From NCBI GenBank assembly GCA_002067315.1, contig MVRA01000041.1:1-64000 (forward strand): a stretch of 64,000 nucleotides of DNA, given 5' to 3'. This stretch comes from Methanocella sp. PtaU1.Bin125. GTDB lineage: Archaea; Halobacteriota; Methanocellia; Methanocellales; Methanocellaceae. The translations under genes and the position numbers were made by a program. This document shows positions 24,605 to 32,604 of this stretch, piece by piece; within the stretch, counting starts at the first letter, position 1; each line of letters opens with the position of its first letter. Under the pieces are notes generated by a model, which was not told the origin of the DNA, made no database searches, and saw only the letters and a program-made list of their open reading frames with translations.

Positions 24605-25498
24605 GTACAGAAATTTGAAAATGACTAGAACTATAGGCCAAAATATACATTCACCATCAACCATTAAATAGGTATATTTATGTAGTTCTTGATTATCATT
24701 TGTATTTCCTTTAGTTAAATAATATAATGTATATACAAAAAATATGGATAAAGCTAAAGTATAAATAGGTAAGATATTGGTATATACGCCATATAATAAT
24801 ATACATAATGATAATATATTTAATATATGTAATAGAATTATCGTTTTCTTTACACCTAATAATATCGGAAAAGTACGCAAGTTATCACGTTTGTCTGATG
24901 AAATATCTTTTATATCAAAAAATATTACATTAATTAAGCCTTTTAAAAATAGGAAGGTAAAATAAAGAAGATAAAAAACCGAAAATTGTAGTGAATAGAA
25001 AAAACTAACACAAAATGTTCCTGCATAAGCCCATACCATTGCTGTATATATGCTTTTAAAGCCAGGAATTGTTCTTGTAAGTACTTTGAAAACAATAGTA
25101 TATAATAATCCTCCAACTAGGATGATTAAAATAAATAGGCTAAATCCGTGATTATTTAAAAATATTAATAATCCTATTAATAATAATATGTATAAACCCA
25201 TTAAATATGGAAATATCCGTTCCCTATTTTTCAAATATTTTACTTTTTCCGGATTGGTAATAATGTCTTTATCTAGCTCTTTTTGATAGTTAAATGAATA
25301 TACGATTAATGGTATAAGATATGTTACAATAAGTGCAAAAAAATCAATTTGAAGATCTAGCAGGATCATTAATGATAGAAACAATGCGGGATAACCTAAT
25401 GACAAGTAATGGGCGCCAAAGATAAATTCATTTTTTATCCATTTTAATATACTATTGATATTATTTATATCTGCCGTTTCATTTTTTATATATGCCAT
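24590..25498 (-). CDS. divergent UbiA-family prenyltransferase
   Basis: The 302-residue protein has eight or nine membrane segments. The second aspartate motif of UbiA enzymes is recognisable (FFDIKDISSDKRDNLRTFPI, near residue 200). The first motif, usually NDxxDxxxD, is degenerate (NYQKELDKDI, near residue 70). UbiA enzymes transfer prenyl chains to aromatic or glycerol-type acceptors, and in archaea one makes the second ether link of membrane lipids. The changed first motif leaves activity and substrate uncertain. Codon use is AT-rich as in both neighbours. Confidence 0.7.
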   Translation of the reverse strand: MAYIKNETADINNINSILKWIKNEFIFGAHYLSLGYPALFLSLMILLDLQIDFFALIVTYLIPLIVYSFNYQKELDKDIITNPEKVKYLKNRERIFPYLMGLYILLLIGLLIFLNNHGFSLFILIILVGGLLYTIVFKVLTRTIPGFKSIYTAMVWAYAGTFCVSFFYSLQFSVFYLLYFTFLFLKGLINVIFFDIKDISSDKRDNLRTFPILLGVKKTIILLHILNILSLCILLYGVYTNILPIYTLALSIFFVYTLYYLTKGNTNDNQELHKYTYLMVDGECIFWPIVLVIFKFLYLKFF

Positions 25499-25600
25499 GA
25501 AATTACAATAAGTAATAGTATAACTACATTATATGCTTGTCTGTCTCTTAGATTATTGAATTTTCTATTTCGTAAAAAGTATTATATTTTATTAAAATGA

Positions 25601-27532
25601 TTATTTTGGAAATAATAATTCAAAGTTAGTGCCGTTTTCTATTTTTATATTTAACTTCCCATTAATTTGCTCAGCCAAGGCATTCACTAAATTAAGTCCA
25701 AGAGTTCTTGTATTTGCCAAATCAAGTCCTGCTGGGAATCCAATACCATTATCTTTGATATTTAATAAATAATAATTGTCTTGTTGTTGATTTATATTGA
25801 TATTAATAACGCCTTTTCTGTTATCCGGGAACGCATGTTTTAAAGCATTGGATAATAATTCATTGATGATTAATCCTAATGGTATTGCAGTATCAATATT
25901 CAATGAAATGTTATCGATATTTTTTTCAATTATAATACGCTCTCTATCAATATTATATGATGTTGAAAGGTTTGAAATTAATGTCTCAATATATTCTTTA
26001 AAGTTGACATTAGCCATATTATTAGATTGGTAGAGTTTTTCATGGATAAGTGCCATTGATTTAATCCTATTTTGGCTATCCTTTAATATTTCATTTAATT
26101 TTTCGTTTTTTACATATGCAGATTGAAGGCCAAGCATACTAGAAATGATCTGCATATTATTTTTCACTCTATGATGGATCTCTTTTAATAGGACTTCTTT
26201 TTCTTTTAATGACGTTGATATCTTTTCTTCAGCTTCTGTATGCTCCTGGATTTCTTTTTGAAGTGCTTGATTTAATATTGAGAGTTCTGCTGTCCTTTCT
26301 TTTACTCGTGCTTCCAATTTATCATTTGCATTTTTCAATTGATCTTCTGCGTTCTTTCTTAATGTAATGTCTTCACCTAAAAATATATATTTAGATATTT
26401 TTCCATCTGATGAAAATGTGGGGAATAATTTTATTGTATAATACTTTAATGTATTCCCTTTTATTAATTCAAAATTTTCTAGTTGTACAGCTTCTCCGTT
26501 TTTAACAATATCAAATGATTTATCCGGGTAATTATAATTGAAAGAAAATATATTATTGGTTTTTATAACTTCTGAATCTAATATTCCAAATGTTTTCAAG
26601 AATTGTTCATTAGCTTTTATAATTTGCCCATCGACATCACACATGCACATTGCATCTGGGGATTGCATAATAAGATCATCAATAACAAGAGATGTATCCT
26701 GTAATTTTTTATTTACTTCCTCAATCGATGTTATTTTAATATTACTAAGTGCATATATTAGAAGAGTAAATGAAATAAATATCAACATAAAGTCGTAAAA
26801 ATACTGTGAGTATTCTAATGTATCGTATAATTCTAAATGACCAAGTAATTTTAATGAATCCCCGATAAAACTTAAAAGGGACATTCCAAATATTATAGAA
26901 AATAGATATCTCAATTTTGTTGGAATATTAATTAATATTAAAATTGTAACGAAACTTAAAATAATTGTGTCGCATAGTGTAGAAATCGTGTATACCATAA
27001 CATAGTCTATACTACTATCGGTACTACTATCGGTATAGCTTGGATAATTGGTTATTACATAATATATTAAAAAAATAGCAAATGCGATATTTATTAAAAA
27101 TATAAATTGTTGAATTATAATGTTTAACTTATTGCGTTGTTCAATATATACTAATAATAAAGCAACAATTAATGGAGCATAACATGCTACCATTATTAAC
27201 ATTCCTAATGGGACTAAAAAGCCCCAATCAATAGACGAAGGTAAAACATACCAAATAATTCCAGATATAAAGAATCCTGTTAAAGTAATTGATAAGCCTA
27301 AAAATATTGTTTTTGCAATTTTATCCGTATTAGATTTATATAATACGATGCACATTGGGACACAAAATAATAACAATAATGCAGCGGAGATGACTGTAGT
27401 TATTGGTAACTCACTATTTACTGATGAAAATAAAAATAACATTGCCGTCATTACTAATAATGTGATTTGTATTGAAATTAGGAAAATAAGTAATAAATTG
27501 AATCCTTTTACCCTTATTATCCCAAAATCCAT
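25601..27532 (-). CDS. membrane sensor histidine kinase (PAS, HisKA_2)
   Basis: The 643-residue protein has about eight N-terminal membrane segments (residues 10-270) resembling an integral membrane sensor, a PAS domain (about 285-400), a coiled coil (400-450), a HisKA_2 dimerisation helix with the phospho-acceptor in EIHHRVKNNMQ (first His at 453), and an ATPase domain with N box INELLSNALKHAFP (from 556) and G boxes DNGIGFP and TLGLNLV. It has no attached receiver, and no receiver-domain gene is in the window. It shares the AT-rich composition of the island (only 10 G/C in 26881-26940). Confidence 0.88.
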   Translation of the reverse strand: MDFGIIRVKGFNLLLIFLISIQITLLVMTAMLFLFSSVNSELPITTVISAALLLLFCVPMCIVLYKSNTDKIAKTIFLGLSITLTGFFISGIIWYVLPSSIDWGFLVPLGMLIMVACYAPLIVALLLVYIEQRNKLNIIIQQFIFLINIAFAIFLIYYVITNYPSYTDSSTDSSIDYVMVYTISTLCDTIILSFVTILILINIPTKLRYLFSIIFGMSLLSFIGDSLKLLGHLELYDTLEYSQYFYDFMLIFISFTLLIYALSNIKITSIEEVNKKLQDTSLVIDDLIMQSPDAMCMCDVDGQIIKANEQFLKTFGILDSEVIKTNNIFSFNYNYPDKSFDIVKNGEAVQLENFELIKGNTLKYYTIKLFPTFSSDGKISKYIFLGEDITLRKNAEDQLKNANDKLEARVKERTAELSILNQALQKEIQEHTEAEEKISTSLKEKEVLLKEIHHRVKNNMQIISSMLGLQSAYVKNEKLNEILKDSQNRIKSMALIHEKLYQSNNMANVNFKEYIETLISNLSTSYNIDRERIIIEKNIDNISLNIDTAIPLGLIINELLSNALKHAFPDNRKGVINININQQQDNYYLLNIKDNGIGFPAGLDLANTRTLGLNLVNALAEQINGKLNIKIENGTNFELLFPK

Positions 27533-27635
27533 AGATTATCTTCCTTTTGATTAATAAACAACTACTCTTTGGTCATTTAGTTTAAAATAACTTTTGATAT
27601 TTTCTTATAAATTCAAAATAATAAGTAACGGGGGT

Positions 27636-28364
27636 TTACATAAGCTTGTTTTTCAACGTTCCGATCTTCTCAATTTCAATCTCGATGATATCGCCCTTGT
27701 TCATGGGCCCCACTCCCGATGGCGTCCCCGTAGCAATGACATCACCCTGCTCCAGTGTCATCACACCTGAAATAAACTCCACGAGCTGAAACGGATCAAA
27801 AATCATATTATCCGTGTTCGACTCCTGCATGACCCTGCCGTTCAGCTTTGACTTGATGGCGAGCTTCCGCGGGTCGATATCTGTAACCACGAAGGGCCCG
27901 ACCGGCGAGAAGGTGTCGAAGCTCTTGGCGCGGGTCCACTGGCCGTCTTTCTTCTGCAAATCGCGGGCCGTGACGTCGTTGAAGCAGGTGTAGCCCAGGA
28001 TGTAGTCTTTAGCGTGGCCCGGTTTGACGTGGCGGGCGCGCTTGCCGATGACGACGGCGAGCTCGGCCTCGTAGTCGACCTGGTGGCTTTGCGGGGGGTA
28101 GATGATGCTGGCGCCGTGGCCGATAACGCTGGAGGCGGGCTTGAGGAAGATGACGGGCTCGTCGGGAAGCTTTTCGTTCATCTCGGCGGCATGGTCTTTG
28201 TAGTTGAGGCCGACGCAGACGACCTTGGTCGGCTTGCAGGGCGGGAGGATCGTTATTTTATCCATCTCGTACTCCCGGCCGCCGATGTGGGAGTGTACCT
28301 TGCCCGCGATTATTTCGCCGGTGAAGTCGACGTGGTTGTGCCTGAATCTGCCGATGACTGTCAT
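27636..28364 (-). CDS. fumarylacetoacetate hydrolase family protein
   Basis: The 242-residue protein has the FAH-family core: CVGLNYKDHAAEMNEKLP, FLKPASSVIG, DYEAELAVVIGK with acidic metal ligands, and FNDVTARDLQKKDGQWTRAK. Members are metal-dependent hydrolases, decarboxylases or tautomerases of 2-oxo acids, including oxaloacetate. The ATG overlaps the pyrK stop (ATGA) and AAGGAGG lies in the end of pyrK, so it is the third gene of a pyrD-pyrK-FAH operon. Substrate is not readable; a clean-up role for oxaloacetate or a pyrimidine-linked acid is speculation. Confidence 0.85.
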   Translation of the reverse strand: MTVIGRFRHNHVDFTGEIIAGKVHSHIGGREYEMDKITILPPCKPTKVVCVGLNYKDHAAEMNEKLPDEPVIFLKPASSVIGHGASIIYPPQSHQVDYEAELAVVIGKRARHVKPGHAKDYILGYTCFNDVTARDLQKKDGQWTRAKSFDTFSPVGPFVVTDIDPRKLAIKSKLNGRVMQESNTDNMIFDPFQLVEFISGVMTLEQGDVIATGTPSGVGPMNKGDIIEIEIEKIGTLKNKLM

Positions 28365-29137
28365 ATGTTAATCCTCCTTCCGCTGGCGTCCCGGGCGTAT
28401 TTGCCCATCTCGGACTTCAGCAGGACGTCGCCGCGGAACACCGGCCCGTCCCGGCAGACCCGCAGGCCGTCGGGGTCCATGCAGCAGCTGCCGCATACGC
28501 CGATGCCGCATTTCAGGTACCGCTGGAGGCTGAACTGGGACTTCTGCGCGACTTTTGCCGCGTCCAGCATGCCGAGCACCCGGGCCATCATCTTTTCCGG
28601 GCCGCAGCAGTATATTTGTGTGTACATACTTAAGTCTATGGACTTCAGCAGGTCGGTTACAAAGCCCTTCTGGCCGTAGCTGCCGTCGTCCGTGGCGATG
28701 AGCGTTTTTCCGGCCTTTTTATACCGCTTCTCGAAGTGTACCTCGTCCCGGGTCCGGTAGCCGGCCACCGTGGTCACCCGGACGCCGATCGACGCCGCTT
28801 TTTCCGCGAACGGGGCGATCGGTGCCGAGCCGACGCCGCCGGAGATGAGCAGGATGTCATCGCCGACCAGCTCCCAGCCGTTGCCGTAGGGTCCGCGTAG
28901 GCCGACGGTGTCGCCGGCTTTCAGCCTGAACATGGCTTCCGTGGCCTGGCCTACCTTCTGGACGGTGATGCCGTTGTCGTACGACAGCGTCATCGGCACC
29001 TCGTCCACGCCCCGGACCCAGACCATCAGGTATTGCCCGGGGTTGCCGTGCAGCCACCGGCCCGTGTCGAGCCGGAAGGTCTTGATCGTCGGCGTCTCGT
29101 CGACGACTTCCGTGATCAGTGTACTGATGGGCCTCAT
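28361..29137 (-). CDS. pyrK: dihydroorotate dehydrogenase electron transfer subunit
   Basis: The 258-residue flavoprotein pairs with PyrD to oxidise dihydroorotate with NAD. It has the FAD region (MVWVRGVDEVPMTLSYD, LKAGDTVGLRGPYGNGW), the NAD loop GGVGSAPIAPF, CCGPEKMM and the [2Fe-2S] cysteines CGIGVCGSCCMDPDGLRVC. Start and stop overlap the neighbours by four bases on both sides. Confidence 0.93.
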   Translation of the reverse strand: MRPISTLITEVVDETPTIKTFRLDTGRWLHGNPGQYLMVWVRGVDEVPMTLSYDNGITVQKVGQATEAMFRLKAGDTVGLRGPYGNGWELVGDDILLISGGVGSAPIAPFAEKAASIGVRVTTVAGYRTRDEVHFEKRYKKAGKTLIATDDGSYGQKGFVTDLLKSIDLSMYTQIYCCGPEKMMARVLGMLDAAKVAQKSQFSLQRYLKCGIGVCGSCCMDPDGLRVCRDGPVFRGDVLLKSEMGKYARDASGRRINI

Positions 29138-30036
29138 TGTCTCACCCTGTGGGCCAGCCCCACGAGGTCTTTCAGCTGCATATTCTTCCGGTCCAGGTAG
29201 TCCGATATCCCCATGGCGACCGCGGCGAAGACGGCGATGTCCTCGTAGACCGCCGAGCCGATCTCCACGGCGCAGGCGCCGGCCATCATCATCTCGACGG
29301 CGTCGGCCCAGTTCGATACGCCTCCGACGCCGATAATTGGTATCTCCAGCGTGTCATACAGGTCGTATACGCACCGGACCGCGACAGGCTTGATGGCGGG
29401 GCCGGAGAGCCCTCCGTGGACGTTGCCCAGGATGGGGTAGCCCGAGTCGATGTCGATGGCCATAGCCTTCAGCGTGTTTACTGCGACGACGGCGTCGGCG
29501 CCGCCTTCCTGCGCGGCCAGGCCGATCTCCCGGATGTCGGTGACGTTGGGCGTCAGCTTCACCCAGACCGGGGTACGGACCGTTTCCTTGACCGCCTTCG
29601 TGATGCTCTTGACGAGGACCGGGTCGGTGCCCACCTGCATGCCGTAGCCGGTGGCGTGCGGGCAGCTGACGTTCAGCTCATACGCGTCTGCCCCGGGCAG
29701 TCCCCGGGCGACCTGCACGAACTCGTCGGCAGAAGCCCCGAAGATGCTGGCGATCACCGGGACGTTGCCTTCTTTAGCGATCTTCAGCTCCTGAGAGAAT
29801 TCCTTATACGACGGGTTGGGCAGGCCCATGGCGTTGATGTAGCCGTTTTCGAGGGCTATCATCGAGGGGTTGGGGTGCCCGTACTTCGGCTCGACGCCGA
29901 TCGACTTGGTCACGACCGCTCCCGCGCCCATGCTGGCGATCCGCTTCAGCGACGCGCCCGTCGTCCCCATGATGCCCGCGGCGAGAATCGCGGGATTGGC
30001 AAGCTTCAGCCCGCCTGCTTCGCACTCGACCTTCAT
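29134..30036 (-). CDS. pyrD: dihydroorotate dehydrogenase, class 1B catalytic subunit
   Basis: The 300-residue FMN barrel enzyme makes orotate for pyrimidines. It shows LANPAILAAGIMGTTGASL, the catalytic cysteine in NVSCPHATGYGMQ, WVKLTPNVTDI, AVNTLKAMAID and GVGGVSNWADAVE. The cysteine in place of serine marks the 1B class, matching the adjacent pyrK. I chose the ATG at 30036, preceded by AAGGAT, over the ATG at 30060. Confidence 0.94.
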   Translation of the reverse strand: MKVECEAGGLKLANPAILAAGIMGTTGASLKRIASMGAGAVVTKSIGVEPKYGHPNPSMIALENGYINAMGLPNPSYKEFSQELKIAKEGNVPVIASIFGASADEFVQVARGLPGADAYELNVSCPHATGYGMQVGTDPVLVKSITKAVKETVRTPVWVKLTPNVTDIREIGLAAQEGGADAVVAVNTLKAMAIDIDSGYPILGNVHGGLSGPAIKPVAVRCVYDLYDTLEIPIIGVGGVSNWADAVEMMMAGACAVEIGSAVYEDIAVFAAVAMGISDYLDRKNMQLKDLVGLAHRVRQ

Positions 30037-30093
30037 TGTATCCTTATTGAAAAGATGCACTACAACAATATAGCTTTCCCTGTGCCACGGCAG

Positions 30094-32190
30094 TCAGAGC
30101 CGGTACGTCGTCCTCTGCGTGACCTTGAAGCCCTCGCGGGCGGCGATGCTGTCGATGATCGCCCGGATGTCGTCCTGCCTGTTGAGCGTCTCCGCCGTAA
30201 CGCCTTCCTCCATCGACGACAGGACGGCTGAGGACAGCATGCGCATGTCCATGAAGTACAGCTCGTAGGCCATCGCGTCCATGAACCTTTTATCCAGGAA
30301 CTCCCGCTCCTCGCCGCTGGCGTCCATGATCAGCCGGGCGACGAACGCAAATGCCTCCTGCACATGCCGGGTAGCGCGGGGGACCGGTAACGCCTCGATA
30401 CTGTAGTTCCTGATGTTGTTCTGGGAGCAGAAGATCTCGAAGTGCCAGTTCAGCACCGACGAGTTCAGGAGCGCGATCAGGTACAGCGGATCGATGTCTC
30501 TGTCGGTGACGACGATCTGCTTGACCGAGTTGCCGCAGAGATAGCCCTCTGGCAATATGGCAAACTTCAATCGCCGGGGGGACGCCTTGTTCCTCGTGTT
30601 CCGGCCGATGATCCTCGGCGAAGCGATCGCCCGGGCCGCGGCAGGCCGTTTCTCCAGGAACTCGTTCTTCCGGACCCATCGCGGCCGCGGACCATCGGGG
30701 CGCAGGTCGACCGCATACTCGTTCAGGTGTATCCCCTTGACGAACAGGTCGCCAGTCGGCATATCAGAAATAAACGCCCTGTCGATGGTCTCGTCCACGT
30801 TGCCCACGCTGATCTCCCCGATCGGCGGGTAGAAAGCGTTGCCGCTGAAGGGCGGTATCCGCCGCAGGGCACTGAGCATGGCCCATTCCAGGTCCGGCGA
30901 CGTGAACAGGGGCACTTCCATTCTCCCGGACGTCATCCGCGAAAGCTCGCCGGCGTCCACCCGTATCGTGCCGTTGCCGTCCAGGTTGTCCATATCCGCA
31001 CCATGCCTGATTCGCAGGCAGCGTGTGGGAGCGCCTTTCCGGCAGGTCAGGATACATGTGGCCTGGTTTATGCCGTGGAACAGCTTCGATCGCTCGGGTA
31101 TCTCGACGATCTCTTCCACGTCGCAGCCGGAAAACAACTGTTGCCGCAGCCGGGTCGAGGTCGTCTCATTGAGGAACGATGACGGGAATATCAGGCACAT
31201 GCTGCCGTCATCCCGCAGCAGCGCGAGGTTGCGCTCGATGAACAGCTTGTAGAGGTTCAGGTTGCCTTCCTGGCACCGGTAGAGGCCGCTCTCCTTCACC
31301 GCCCGGGCGAAGCGGTCTTTCATCGGCTTCCGGTCGCCGGGACCGGCTTCCCGGAACATGCTTTTCACCCGCATGTACGGCGGGTTTCCGGCGATGACGT
31401 CGAAACCGCCAGCCATGGGGCGCTCGTCTTCGGGCAATAGCACATTGGCCTGCGTCAGGTTCATCTTTATCCGGTCGATGGCCGCATCCCGGGGCCTGTT
31501 ATATGACATCAGCCTTAACAGGAGCCGGACCCTGGCGGATTCGACGGAGTAGGCTTCTATGTCCATGCCATAGATGTTTTTCGCTAACGTCTCTGTTGCG
31601 AGCTCGAATAACTGTCGCGGCCTTTGATCGAGCCTGCCGGACACGGCCAGTTGCAGCCTGCAGATCTCTTCAAGGGCCGCTTCGAGAAAGATGCCGGTCC
31701 CGCAGGACGTATCCGCGAACCGCATGTCTCTGAGAAGATCCCGCGCCTTGCGGAGTTCACTTTTATCGCCCCGGGCGATCAGGTCGTCGATCGAGCCGGG
31801 CTCCCCGTCCTGGTGGTATGACAGGTGCCAAGAAAGGTAGCTCCCGATCGCCTGCCTGCACATATAGCGGGCTACCGGCAACGGAGTGTAGACAGCACCG
31901 GCATCTCTGGCAGCTGTCTGCCTGATGCGGGCGGCCGACACGTTACGGGTCTCGTTCACGGCCCCGGCGACGTCATCGACATCTGCAAGGAACTCCTCGA
32001 CATGCCGCATCAGCCCTTCGGGGACCTGTCCTGGAATGGGGCCGGAAGCCCCGGCCATCCCCAGCGCGACTGTCGCCATTGCATCGTCCGCGCAGGCCCG
32101 GGCCGCGTTCAGGTCCCCGGCGAACCGTTGCCGCGCTAACGCGTCGACCAGCAGATCATACCGTCCCGTCAGGCTGTTTCTTGCGGTCAT
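30094..32190 (-). CDS. orphan N6-adenine DNA methyltransferase (Eco57I/TaqI-like)
   Basis: The 698-residue protein contains the SAM-binding motif FADTSCGTGIFLEAALEEI (about residue 155), the catalytic motif GNPPYMRVKS (about 270), a region NLYKLFIERNLALLRDDG, SSFLNETTSTRLR and a C-terminal TaqI-type specificity domain ending with LIALLNSSVLNWHFE. It methylates adenine in a short DNA site. No nuclease motif is visible in the N-terminal 130 residues and no restriction gene lies nearby, so it looks like an orphan rather than a complete type IIG enzyme. AGGAG lies upstream of the ATG. Codon use matches its GC-rich neighbours. Confidence 0.85.
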   Translation of the reverse strand: MTARNSLTGRYDLLVDALARQRFAGDLNAARACADDAMATVALGMAGASGPIPGQVPEGLMRHVEEFLADVDDVAGAVNETRNVSAARIRQTAARDAGAVYTPLPVARYMCRQAIGSYLSWHLSYHQDGEPGSIDDLIARGDKSELRKARDLLRDMRFADTSCGTGIFLEAALEEICRLQLAVSGRLDQRPRQLFELATETLAKNIYGMDIEAYSVESARVRLLLRLMSYNRPRDAAIDRIKMNLTQANVLLPEDERPMAGGFDVIAGNPPYMRVKSMFREAGPGDRKPMKDRFARAVKESGLYRCQEGNLNLYKLFIERNLALLRDDGSMCLIFPSSFLNETTSTRLRQQLFSGCDVEEIVEIPERSKLFHGINQATCILTCRKGAPTRCLRIRHGADMDNLDGNGTIRVDAGELSRMTSGRMEVPLFTSPDLEWAMLSALRRIPPFSGNAFYPPIGEISVGNVDETIDRAFISDMPTGDLFVKGIHLNEYAVDLRPDGPRPRWVRKNEFLEKRPAAARAIASPRIIGRNTRNKASPRRLKFAILPEGYLCGNSVKQIVVTDRDIDPLYLIALLNSSVLNWHFEIFCSQNNIRNYSIEALPVPRATRHVQEAFAFVARLIMDASGEEREFLDKRFMDAMAYELYFMDMRMLSSAVLSSMEEGVTAETLNRQDDIRAIIDSIAAREGFKVTQRTTYRL

Positions 32191-32235
32191 GCGCGTAATC
32201 GCTCCTGAGTGCTATACGCCTGCAATATAAAAAAG

Positions 32236-32517
32236 CTATTTCAGCTGTGTCCGGTGATCCTGGTCCACTACCTCGAAGCACTGCCGGTCCCGGCTGCGGA
32301 ACTCCTTGAACACCAGCGCCTCGCAATACGGGCAGTAGTAGTCGATCTCGCCCTGTGTCTGCTCGTCCATCAGCTCGATGGTCGGGAACCGGTCGAACGT
32401 CTTGTTATACACCGGGCAATTGACCGTCTCTTCGAGATGCGGGATACGTCCCTGCAGGTCCCTCAGGCTCCTGCCCGTGTTGAAAGGTTTCGCGTGCTGC
32501 CCTCGCGGCATTCTCAT
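32236..32517 (-). CDS. small zinc-ribbon-like protein
   Basis: The 93-residue protein has two cysteine knuckle candidates, CPVYNK and CPYCEALVFKEF, with acidic and basic flanks, suggesting a compact metal-binding protein. I do not recognise a family. GGAGCG lies before ATG 32517; the ATG at 32511 is equally possible. It ends 46 bases before the methyltransferase start and could be co-transcribed with it. Confidence 0.6.
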   Translation of the reverse strand: MRMPRGQHAKPFNTGRSLRDLQGRIPHLEETVNCPVYNKTFDRFPTIELMDEQTQGEIDYYCPYCEALVFKEFRSRDRQCFEVVDQDHRTQLK

Positions 32518-32604
32518 CGCTCCAGTCGAGAATCTGCAGGTATATTTAAAACTCTTGCACCAACTTTTGCCGGAACAGACGGCCCTGACGTACCTGGGCC
32601 CGGG

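Noticed and set aside
23680-27620. AT-rich island as an integrated virus or plasmid
   Set aside because: No integrase, replication, capsid or attachment-site repeat was found, so only lateral acquisition is claimed.
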